Assembly (NCBI RefSeq): GCF_008831285.2
Contig: NC_045138.2
Span: forward strand, 43,579,115 to 43,643,114
DNA: 64,000 nt
Reading direction: 5' to 3'
DNA from: Nymphaea colorata
Taxonomy: Eukaryota > Streptophyta > Magnoliopsida > Nymphaeales > Nymphaeaceae
Under the pieces are notes generated by a model. The model made no database searches. It worked only from the letters and a program-made list of their open reading frames with translations, and was not told the origin of the DNA. Below are positions 22,395 to 34,300 of the stretch, piece after piece (position 1 is the first letter of the stretch; each line of letters starts with the position of its first letter). The position numbers were made by a program, and so were the translations under genes.

Positions 22395-25300
22395 TTGCTT
22401 ACACAAAGACTCAACCAATCACATCTCTCAGCTCATCTCAACCATCGATCTGGGAAAGATCGGGTGGTTACATTTTATTCTTTTCTTTCCCCCATCAATG
22501 TGTTCTTTCTCTCCCCCCGAGAACACTCAAAGTTCTCTCCCCCTTCTCCTCACTCCCTGCCCCTTTCCCGTCTCACATAGCACCTACAAATCCATTGCCA
22601 GACGGTAGCTGACAGAGAACCTCCGGCATCACCATCGCTCAGCTGACAGTAGAGTTCCTGGCTGGTCGCCACCATTTTCCCACAGCAATTTACTGCTGAC
22701 CACCGCCCAATTTTCATTTTTCTGTCCATCATCTCAGTCGCCCACTGGCCGTTGGTAGTTTTAGGCTTTTGGCACAAAAAAGTTGATCTTTCTCATTTTT
22801 TTTTCTAGTAAAACATGCCGGTTGAACACGAAAATGAAACCCAAAATGCCCTCAGTGCCGATTGTTAAAGAAATTCAGTTTTTTGTCAGAAATCCACCAT
22901 ATTTTGGCATGATTTGGTGCAAATCCAGCTTTTATTTTCAATTTTAGATATAGGAGAATGAGTTAGATCAGATTAATGAGTTGAAGTGATTAAAATACAG
23001 CAATATACCTCTTGAAAATTGACTTTTGAGCGGATTTGGGTTTGTGAGTTTCCACCGGCGGGTTTTTTTCAAAAACATATTTATTTCATTGAAAAGAATC
23101 GTTTTCTTCTCTTTATTTCAATTCAAATCCTCCTAAACCTTTCAAAACAAATCAAAGGCCAGCATGACTCGTTTTTAGCCATACTATGCAACTGATTGGT
23201 TGAGGAGAAATCAGAGAAATGAATCCTCTTTCTGTTAGATGATAATATGGCGCGGACTGCAGTGATGGCACCAGTGGAAAAATGTGGCCGATGGCTGATG
23301 TCCCCTGCTGTGTGGTGCTGATGGTTTAGTCTTTGCTGCATAAGTGAAGGGCAACGGATTTGAGCAGAAGAGAGGGTGATGGGTTGAAGAAAAAGGAAGT
23401 AGAAATGAAAGAGGGAGAGAGAGGGTTTCAGTCAGGGTGAGAGAAACCTGAGCAAGGTGGGGAAAAAAGGTTAACGAAGCCATCATTCATTCATGCTAAG
23501 ATCAGACAGTCAAGATAGACCCAGTGCAAATAAAAAAATTTAAAGGGTCTAGCATTTATCTCTGACCTAATGGTCTGGGATCTACCAATTACTCTCTATA
23601 TATACATGTATGTATGTATATAAATATGTATATATATAGGAACAACATACATATACATATATATATAATTTTTTAAGCAAAATATGAACATGCTAATGTA
23701 TTGATTAGTACAAAACATTGTACATATACATATATATATATAATTTTTTAAGCAAAATATGAACATGCTAATGTGATTAGTACAAAACATTGTTTGATTC
23801 AAGTCTTTTTTATGAAAAATGTGGACTTTTTGCTATCAAAATATTGATGTTATGGGAGATGTTCAGTTTTGCTTAGTATAAAAGCACCATTAAACTCCAA
23901 AAAAGGATCAACTTAATAAATGTTTTCCATCAATCCATTCTTAAGTTCATACCTAGATTGCAAGAAAAGCACTTTAATTACCACATTTAAGCCATATAGT
24001 TTTGGGGTGTGTGTGTGTGTACTGTTTCATGCTTAGGATCTAGGCTTTACTCACTGCCTAGGCTCTGCCTAATGCTTTTAACAATATAGTTGTTCACTCA
24101 CCTGGCCATGTCAATGTGGCATAAACTTCAGCTCATTCTTCTCTACATATGCCTTTGGGGGTTGATTTTAAGGTTGAAAGCTTAGCTTCTGAATCACTAT
24201 AAAGTTGTACATATGTTCCTGCTGACAACATTGTGTTTATCATTCTGGTGTTTTGTGGTAGTTAAAATTGGGCTGTAAAGAAAAGGTTCGATTTATCTGC
24301 ATTCTTCTACACAGATACACACTCACACATGCACACACAAGGGGAGAGAGAGAGAGAGAGAGAGTGGTGAAATGCACTAGGACACCTCTGTGGATTGTGG
24401 AATTGTTACAAGAGTTTTTACTTTTTGTGAGAGTTCATGAAGTGATAGTTGATTTGACCATATGCTTTTCAGGAATCTATAAAAGTAATGGATATCTTAA
24501 AGTGTCCTGCAATGGTGGACTCAATCAAATGCGTGCTGCGGTTGGTGGATCCACACTTGTTTCATACCTAATTCTGCTCCAAGTCTTCATATGTTTATTA
24601 TATTTAACAAACATTGATGACTTCTTGATGCAGATTTGTGATATGGTCACTGTTGCCCGTTATTTAAACTTGACTCTGCTTATCCCAGAGCTTGACAAGG
24701 GCTCATTTTGGGCAGATCCTAGGTATATTTGTCCACTTCGACAAGTTTGTGTTCCATTAATAGCAAGAAATTTATATTTTCCATATTTAATTACTACCTG
24801 TGTCTGTGCCATTTGCAGCTCCTTTGATGATATTTTTGATGTGAATTATTTCATCCATGCATTGAGGAATGAAGTTCGTATCATAAGAAAGCTTCCAAAT
24901 AAACTCAGAGGAAATGCTAATTTTCATGTTATGCGGCCAGTAAGCTGGTCAAATTTGACATACTACATGCAACAGGTTAGATTTAAGACATCCTTTTGTC
25001 TATCTGCAAAGAATATCTGCTTGTCAATGCTGATTGTAAGTTTTTGATATCTAATATCAAACCACCAAATGAAGTTAGATGCAAGAGGAAGAAGAGAGAA
25101 GTGGACTCCAAGCAAGAGAGAGATGAAAGAGAGCAGCAACAAATGACGTCTGCCTCTTGTTATCATTATATACTAATCACGATTTAGGGTACATCATAAA
25201 ATACACAAAATAACATTAAGATTTACAAGTATGTCACCGCCCATGATGTGTTGGGCATGTGGATCAAATGGGTCGGGTCTGGGTGACCTGATCCACATTG

Positions 25301-28300
25301 TACAAACTTAACAACCCCCCTCAAGTTGTGCATGGGGTTTGATCATATGCACAATGTTGCGAGAGAGAGAGAGAGGCGGCAGAAAGCTAAAGTTCATTAC
25401 GTGACCCTAATCTCTATTAAGAGATTAGGGTTAGGGAAAATTACAAGAGAAGTCCACTAAAAATAACAAAACATTTAAAGAGATCCTCCCTAACTTCCTA
25501 ATATTTCAGAAAACCCTTTTTTGTATCTTTAACACTTCCCCTCAAGCTGGAGCATATATATCAATCATGCTCAGCTTGTTACAACATCTCAGGAAATCGC
25601 CTATGGGAAGAGCTTTAGTGAGAATATCTGCTGCCTGATCTTCTGAGGAGACATGAATAGTGCTAACAATTCCTCCTTGAACTAAGTCCCGAATATAGTG
25701 GCAATCCACTTCAATGTGTTTAGTCCTTTCATGGAAGACATGATTGTTAGCGATATATTTTGCTGCCTTGTTGTCACAATACATCTTCATTGGGAGATTC
25801 ACTGAGACACCCAACTCTACAAGTAGTGATCTAACCCACGACATTTCAGCTGCAGTTTGAGCCATAGCCCTATATTCCGACTCAGCACTAGAACGAGCCA
25901 CAACATTCTGCTTCTTGCTCCTCCAGAAAATAAGATTACCACCCACAAAGACACAAAAACCGGTAGTAGACTTCCTGTCATCTACAGATCCAGCATAATC
26001 AGCATCACTATACGCCTCGATGTCAACACATTCTCCTTTCTTGAACCATAGCCCCTTTCCCGGGGCTGATTTCAAGTATCTTACAATCATTAGAGCTGCA
26101 TCCCAGTGAACTTTTCGGGGTTTTTCCATGAATTGGCTCAACTTATTCACAGCAAAGCTAATGTCGGGACGAGTGACAGTCAAATATAACAGTTTCCCTA
26201 TCAGAGATCTGTAAGATCTAGAGTCAAACGGCTCTGAATCATCATCATGTATATGAATGCGAGGATTCATGGGAAGTGTGGCAGGTTTAGCCCCCAATAG
26301 TCCCGTTTCCTGTAGAAGATCAAGAACATATTTCCTTTGAGACACTACAACTCCTTTATTACTATGAGCCACCTCAATACCAAGAAAATAACGAAGTTGT
26401 CCAAGGTCTTTCGTAACAAAATGTTGCTGTAAAAACTCCTTTGTTTGAGCTATCTCTTGATCATTTTCCCCTGTAAGAACAATATCATCCACGTAGACAA
26501 TCAATATCACAAGTCCTGCTGAGCCTCGCTTGATAAACAATGAGTGATCAAGCTGGGATCGGCGAAATCCACACTTAGATAACACTTCAGTAAGCTTTTG
26601 GAACCATGCACGGGGACTCTGTTTGAGTCCATAAATAGCCTTCTTTAACTTGCATACCTTGGAACACTCCCCTTGCCGCTCAAAACCAGGTGGTTGCTGC
26701 ATATAAACGATTTCAGAAAGGTCTCCATACAGAAAGACATTTTTTACATCCAATTGAAAAAGAGGCCACTCTCGTTGGACAGCAAGAGAGATAATCAAGC
26801 GAATAGTACCCAACCGGGCCACAGGCGAAAAGGTCTCAAAGAAGTCAACACCATAAGTCTGAGTATACCCTTTTGCGACAAGACGGGCCTTGAACCTTTC
26901 AACTGACCCATCAGAATGATACTTGATGGTGAATACCCATCATGAGCCAACCACATCACAGCGTGTTGGGGGGTCTACCAAATCCCAAGTCTCCCGAGAA
27001 ATAAGAGCATCCATTTCCTCCTGCATAGCTTGTCGCCAACGTGGATTTAACAGTGCGTGATGGTGCGAGGACGGGATAACATGACTAGATAGAGCTTGAT
27101 CAAACTGTACTAAGCGTGTACTCAGATGAGCAGTAGAGACAGAATTAAATATAGGATGTAAGGTACACTGTCGCTTGCCCTTGCGAATAGCAATAGGGAG
27201 ATCTGCTGCAGAATAGTCATCACTTAAACCTGAGTCAGTCTTATCAGTAGAGCTTACCTCTTGAGACGATGCTGGTGGACGGTTGAGAGAGGGACCTAGA
27301 CGACGAGTGTAAACCAACGGAGGCTCAAGAAAACGTTCATGTGACCTAGGTTGAGATGATGGAAATGACTCAAGTGACACTGGTGGAATAGGAAGAGGTA
27401 TAGGTGCATGCATTTCAGATGAAGAGGGACTTGACAGAGGGAAATAAGGACGAGACTCAAAGAAGGTAACATCCGCACTGATAATGTCTTTCTTGGTCAA
27501 GGGATCAAAGCATTTGTATCCCTTTTGATTGACTGAATAGCCAATAAAGATACATTTGATGGCTTGGGCAGCAGGTTTGCTTTTGTTCGGGCCTAGGATA
27601 TGTGCAAAGCAAGTGCATCCAAAAACTTTGGGAGGTAAATGAAATAATGAACGCCCTGGATATAGAATTTGAATTGGAATACGGTCTTGAATGGAGGAAG
27701 TGGGTAATCTATTAATGAGGTAACACGCAGTAAGAATAGCATCACCCCAAAAATAGGCAGACATGTGAGAATGTAACATGAGGGTACGAGCTACGTTTAG
27801 GAGTTGCCGATGTTTGCGTTCGGCTACACCATTCTGTTGGGACGTATGTGGACAAGTATATTGAGGTCGAATTCCATGGTCGGCATAAAACTGAAGTAGA
27901 ATGGAAGACTTGAATTCAAGAGCATTATCAGTGCGAATATTTTTGACAATGAGTCCAAACTGAGTTTTTATTTCCTTGATAAATTTTTGAAGAATACATA
28001 TGACTTCAGATCTTTCCCTTAACAAGAAAACCCAACTGACTCTAGTAAAATCATCAACTAGAACAAGATAATATCGAAAACATGATCGAAAAGGAACCCG
28101 ACTAGGACCCCATACATCCACATGAATGAGATCAAAAGGACTCTGACTCGACGGACTCTGACTCGAAGGAAAGCTGCTCCGTGTATGCTTGCCCAACTGG
28201 CAGACATCACATAAGAAGGACTCTGATGCAGGAATATCTGGAAACATGCGACGAAGTTTTGGTACTGAAGGATGACCCAGTCTGAGATGCCATTGGAAGG

Positions 28301-31300
28301 GAGAAGGCTTGGAAGGGACTGAAGATGCAGCAACATCAACTGGGATTGACAAAAAATAAAGGCCCTCACGCTCATGGCCGCCACCAATCATCTTCCCAGT
28401 TGGTAAGTCCTGAAAAGGACAAGAGTCAGATTAAAAAATGACTTTACATTGTAAGGCGATAGCTAGCTGCTTCACAGATATCAAATTAACAGGAAACTGA
28501 GGAGCATATAGCACATGTGTAATAGTGCGTAAATGTGGAAGGTAAATATCACTGCTACCCAAAACAGGGGACAACTTGCCATCAGCCAGCTTAACATGCT
28601 GTGGTGTAGAAAATCTGACAAATGATGAAAAATTTTGTGGTTGATTACAACAATGTCTAGAAGCGCCCGAGTCTATCATCCATGTCATACTTGGATCAGC
28701 AGTAGGAGCACCAACAGAGAATGCTGAATCTACAACAGCAGCATTGGTAGATGTAGAGGCAGACCTCTGAGCAAGAACACGATCATATTCATCCTTACTT
28801 AGGTTAAGAGAATATGACATAGATATAGAAGGATCAATAGAAGACTCAACCATAGATATTGTTGCCTTTGAATGGGTTGCTTGGGATGAAGAAGGACCTC
28901 TGCTTGTGGTGATTCTACCTCCACCACGTCCAGAGGAAACATTAGACCTGAGGTGAGGATGTTTGTCCCAACAACGATCCTCTAGATGACCAATTTTTCC
29001 ACAATAAGAGCACTGAAATCTGCCACGTCTAGCACCACGGCCTGTACCACGTCCCCTAGTGCCTCCAAAAGAATTAGGGCCCCATCCTCCTGATATCACA
29101 AGTGCAGAGACTGGTGTGTCATGCGTAGTCTGAGAAATAGTGGCTGCAAAACGACTCAGCCTATTATACGTGTCTGCTAAATCTGGAAGTTCACTGCTTG
29201 TTAGAATTTGAGACTTTGCCACAGAGTATTCTGAAGATAGGCCAGATAAAAACTTCGCCACCATACCAGTCTCAACGTGTGATGCATAACAATGCTGGCA
29301 AGGTGGACGAAGAGCCTTTAACCGTTCATATGCAGCAGTCAAAGTAGCAAAATATTGAGATAGGTCCTGATCCCCTTGTCGAATGTTGCATAACTCCTCT
29401 TCTAGTTGTAGGATTTTGATTACATTAGTGGCATGCGATTATGTCTTTCTCAAGAAAGACCACATATCCTTGGCCTTGGTATAATATGCAATAGTTGGGG
29501 CTATATGAGACTCCACACTATTCATAATCCAAGACATAACAATATAATTATCTTCATCCCACGCAGCATATATTCCTTTTTTCTCAATAGGTTCATCCTC
29601 CTCAAGAATATATTTCTTCCTATGACCAGCCACCGACATTATGAATACCCTAGACCATATTTCATAATTTGAGCCATTAAGTTTCATCGTGGTTCCATAA
29701 GAGAATGAATTCCCAGCCATCTTGTAGTCAGTAGACCCTTCAGATTTACTGTTTTCAGCCATAGTAAATAAAGAAGACCAGATTGATGCAAACGTTTAAA
29801 GAAAGAGGGCTAGGAAATTACTGTCACTTCAGATCTGGTTCAGCCGATGACAAAAACAAGAATGAACTCCCAACGACTGAAGACTGCTGCTCCCAACGAC
29901 TGAAGACTGCTGCCACTTATAACAGCAGCTAGTTCTCATAAAACTTCCTGTCCACGTGTCAAAGAAGTCCACGAAATCAAACAAAAACTTGTACTAAGGA
30001 TCAGCAACAGTCCTCACGCAGCCTTACTTTACTGAATTTGTATCCACGATCTATAGAAAAATTCTGATCATATTCAAAAAACTGAATTTATAAGCAGCAT
30101 ATAGACTCCACAAAGTATCCACAACAACTCACGCAGCCTGACTTTACCGAAATTGTATTTACGATCATCACAAACCACAGCGTCACACGTCACGCTGCAT
30201 CCACAATAGTATGCTTCATACGACCAATATGAGGATCTGATCACGCCTTCCACATAGGCGTGATCAGGTCCTCCTTCACACGGCACGCCCAACCCCTATT
30301 CCCTCACTGTCTCCTTATTGGGTGATAAGAGGGAATAAGGAGTAGCGATGACAAGAGAGAGGACGAAAAAAAAAGTAACTCACTTGGTTGTTCGCTGGAA
30401 AGATTGTCGCCAGAGAAGATGGTCGCCGGAGAAGGTCATCGGAAAGCGCACCCTGCCGTCGACGCCCACACCCGCTCTGATACCATGTTGCGAGAGAGAG
30501 AGAGAGGCGGCAAAAAGCTAAAGTTCATTACGTGACCCTAATCTCTATTAAGAGATTAGGGTCAGGGAAAATTACAAGAGAAGTCCACTAAAAATAACAA
30601 AACATTTAAAGAGATCCTCCCTAACTTCCTAATATTTCAGAAAACCCTTTTTTGTATCTTTAACACACAACTTGTTCTTCAATTCCCAGAAATGGTGCCT
30701 TGTGAGTCCCTTGGTAAAAAGATCAGCCACTTGTTCAGACGTGGATATATAAGTGGAAACAATCTCGTCTTCTGCAACCTTTTGACGAATGAAGTGTTGA
30801 TCAATCTCTATATGCTTAGTGCGATTATGTAGAACAGGATTGAAGGCAATCTTGATCGCGCTTTGGTTGTGACAAAATCGAAATGACTGAGCAATGGGAA
30901 GAGAGAGTTCCCCAAGTAGATGACGTAACCATGAGGCTTCAGTTGTGCCTGCAGTCATTGCCGTATAATCTACCTCAGTGCTAGATCTGGCAACTGCACG
31001 CTGATTCCTGCTACTCCAACAAATAAGATTGAAATCAAGGAAGAGACAATAACTGGAAACTGATCGTTTATCGTGTGGATCACCTGCCCAATTTGCATCA
31101 GTATAAGTGGAAATGTTGTGGCCATGCAAAACAGTTGACTGTCTTGTGTAGATGAGTCCATCCCCAAGAGTAGCCTTAAGATAACACAAAATACGTTTGG
31201 TAGCATCCATATGCCCTTTTGTGGGTGCGTGCATAAACTGAGAGACTTGATTCACAACATATACTATGTCTGGGTGTGTAAAAGTGAGATATTGCAACAT

Positions 31301-34300
31301 GCCAACTATACTCCGATAGAAACTAGGATTTGGGTAGGCATCACTCCCATTAGAGACATTTAATTTTGTGTTGAGAACACTAGGTGTATTTATGGGCTTG
31401 CAATTTGTCATACTTGTCCTATCCAAAATATCAAGAGTGTATTTATGTTGTGTAAGAGTTAATGTGTCACCTTTTCTATCAAGCTCAACACCCAAGAAAT
31501 ATCGTAGTTCGCTGAGATCCTTCATCTTGAATTCTTGTTGCAATACCTCCTTAACATGGGACATATGACATGAAGAGTTTTCAATAAGAACTATGTCATC
31601 TACATATATGAGTAGCCAAGTGGTAACTTCACATGAATGATAGATGAATAAGGAATGACCAAGTGAATTTCTGAGGAAACCAGCCTGTTGTATATGGAGG
31701 GAAAATCTATCGAACCATGAAGGAGATGTTTGCTTAAGCCCATGCAGCGATTTTTGTAATTTGCACACCCATTTGGTTGGATCATTGGTAGCATATCCTA
31801 GAGGTTGTTCCATGTAAACTTCTTCCTTTAAAAAACCATGAAGAAAAACATTTTTAACATCCAACTGATGTAAATTCCAACCATGTGAGACGACAAGAGA
31901 GATGATAACCCGGATCGTTCCCATCTTGACGACTAGACTGAAAGTCTCATCATAATCTTCCCCGTACTGTTGAGTGAAGCCTCTAGCCACGAGTCAAGCC
32001 TTGTATCTATCAATGCTTCCATCGGGTTTATATTTGAGTTTGTAAACCCATTTTGAGCCCACTACGTTCTTACCATCTGGACGAGGAACGATCTCCCATG
32101 TTTGACATTCATTTAAGGCAGCCATTTCTTCATTCATGGCCTCGATCCAATGTTTGCTTTTGCACGCTTGCTCATAGCATTTTGGCTCCACCCTTTTTTT
32201 CAATTCTATCATGAAGAGCTGAAAATCCAAAGAGAAATGATCATAACTTACCCATCTATCAATAGGGTTCCACACACGTTTTGATTTACGTGGATAAGTA
32301 GTGGCAATTTCTGGATCAGCTGGAACTGATCGTCGATTGATACACCACTCCTAAAAACCGATTAGGTGAAGTCATGTTCATGCTGTTGGTCTGAGTAGAT
32401 GAAGGTATGCTGTCCATCTGTGGCTGTCTTGAGCTCATCAATAGTTCTGTCACTTCGTGCGTGGTGTGTATCAGTTTCTTGGTCTAATATTTCAGCATTA
32501 AATCATGAGTCATATACATCATTTCTAACATTAAGTGTTGCATGTGGCTCCTTTAAATCCATCATCCTGAGCTCATCAAAAACAACATATCGTGAAACAT
32601 GCACACGTCCAGACTTTGGATTGTAGCAGCGATAGCCTTTATAATTTTCTGCATAACCCATAGATCTACACATGGCAGCTCGATCTTGAAACTTATTTCT
32701 CAAAGAAACATCAACATGAACATAACAGATGCATCGAAAAACGCGCAGCTCGTCATAATTTGGCTGTTCTTGATGTAAAATAAAGGATGGAGATTTTCCT
32801 TCAAGCATGGATAGTGGCAGTCGATTAATAACATGAACAACAGTATGGAAGGCTTCAGTCCATAAAGTCATGGGCACATTACTGTTATGCATCATACTGA
32901 GAGCACTTTCAACTATGTGCCTATGTTTTCTTTCAACAATACCATTCCGTTGTGGTGTGTGTGGATAAGAAATCTATCTAGTGATCCCATGATTTAGTAA
33001 GTACTTAGTAAATTCATTCGAAATGAACTCACCACCACCATCACATAAAAGGATGAGCATGGCTCTTATAAATATGACAACTTGAGCACATGCTAGACTC
33101 ACTGACAGGACTTAGACTGGACTTTTTTAATAGTCCGTCTGCAACAAGACTTTGAATGAAAGACCGACTACAATGTGTTAAATGACCGTGCCAAAGAGAT
33201 GGCATATCATACTTTGTGATATTGACTTCACTATGACTGCGAAATGATGAATCTGAAACACAAGACTTAGACACTTTTGGAGTTTCTTCAATGACGTACA
33301 TGTCTCCTTTGCGAACACCCTCAGCGAATGTCTTCTTGGTTCGAGCATCCTTAACATAAACAAAAGAAGGAGTAAACTCAATAGAGGAATGAGTATCATC
33401 AATAAGCTTTTACACAGAAATGATATTTTTCTTGACATTTGGAACAACAAGAACATTCCTTAAGGGTATTGAGGAATGAGCCATGGATAAGTGTGCATTT
33501 CCAATATGCGATATTTTGTTATGGGAACCATCACTTGTGACGACTGAGTCTTTAGCTAAATAAGGGAGAGCACTAGAAAGCGTACCTGCGTCACCAGTTA
33601 CATGAGCTGCAACACTAGAATCCACATACCATTGTCCTTCCTCATTTTGCTTGAGATTGACTTTAGACAATGCTGTCATTAGAATCTGCTGCACATCAGG
33701 GGAAATGTTCGATGCCGCAGTCGTGTTCGAAACAGATGACCCTGCTGCCTTATTGTCACACCTGACCTGTTTTCCCTTGTTCTGAGGGTTATGCCAACAT
33801 TCTGACTTCACATTACCTCTCTTATTGCAATATAAACAAGTAGGTATCATTCGTGGTACATTTACCTATGCATTTGTGTTAGGTGTAGGAAGGATACATC
33901 TCTCTATCCCTACCTGTGAGTTCCAAACTCTTGGACGACTTCCTTGCGAAGCATGGGTCCCAGTGACCAACACATTGTGACAGCTAGAATGAATTAATTC
34001 ATGTCGCTGTGCACGACTAGCTTCATGCTGAATCGATTTTGCTTTCAGGTCTTCAAAAGAGGAAAGAACATGCAATACCTCTAAAGCAGTGCAGAAAACA
34101 TCAAATTTTGGCCTCAATCCACTCAAAGCTTGTTGTACCTTGTCCTTGTCGCTGACCGGATGCCCTATGATGGCAAGCTGATCACTGACATTTTTTATCT
34201 CATGTATATATTCCAGGACTGAACGTGTGCCTCGCTTGATATCATGAAATTGCCTCTTGAGTTGTAGAAATCTCGCTTCTAATACTTGAGAATACGTGAT

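Larger units (their letters stand above)
18493..24472 (+). other. O-fucosyltransferase intron 1 (about 6 kb)
   Basis: It begins GTGAGT and ends TTTTCAG. Contents are copia debris (19020-19910), an LTR-like segment (19993-20266), CA and TA microsatellites (21934-21963, 22340-22390), a CCTAGG-rich stretch (21700-21785), a 73-bp tandem duplication (23648-23792) and otherwise AT-rich sequence. I see no gene in 20350-21900 or 22400-23640; the GC-richer 22440-22760 part resembles a leader or promoter fragment but has no supported exon. Confidence 0.7.
25355..30665 (-). mobile_element. Copia-B: young full-length copia nested in Copia-A (5311 bp)
   Basis: Two 180-bp LTRs (25355-25534 and 30486-30665) differ at only two sites. 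A perfect CACAA duplication flanks it (25350-25354 and 30666-30670). The primer site reads TGGTATCAGAGC on the minus strand (30474-30485). A polypurine tract (GCTTGAGGGGAAG) abuts the 3' LTR. One long gag-pol frame (29762-25542) is broken only by three stops. It was inserted close to the stop codon of Copia-A, so it is younger than Copia-A. Confidence 0.96.

Noticed and set aside
21700-24085. A hAT-like element spanning CCTAGG-rich segments at 21700-21785 and 24025-24085
   Set aside because: The right part ends in a TTTTAACAAT-like terminus, but no matching left terminus or 8-bp duplication was found.
24268-25047. A 259-codon open frame treated as one protein
   Set aside because: It reads through three introns of the O-fucosyltransferase gene. 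The GT-AG borders at 24540, 24634, 24722 and 24819, and the family motifs, show that exons 2-4 lie inside it.
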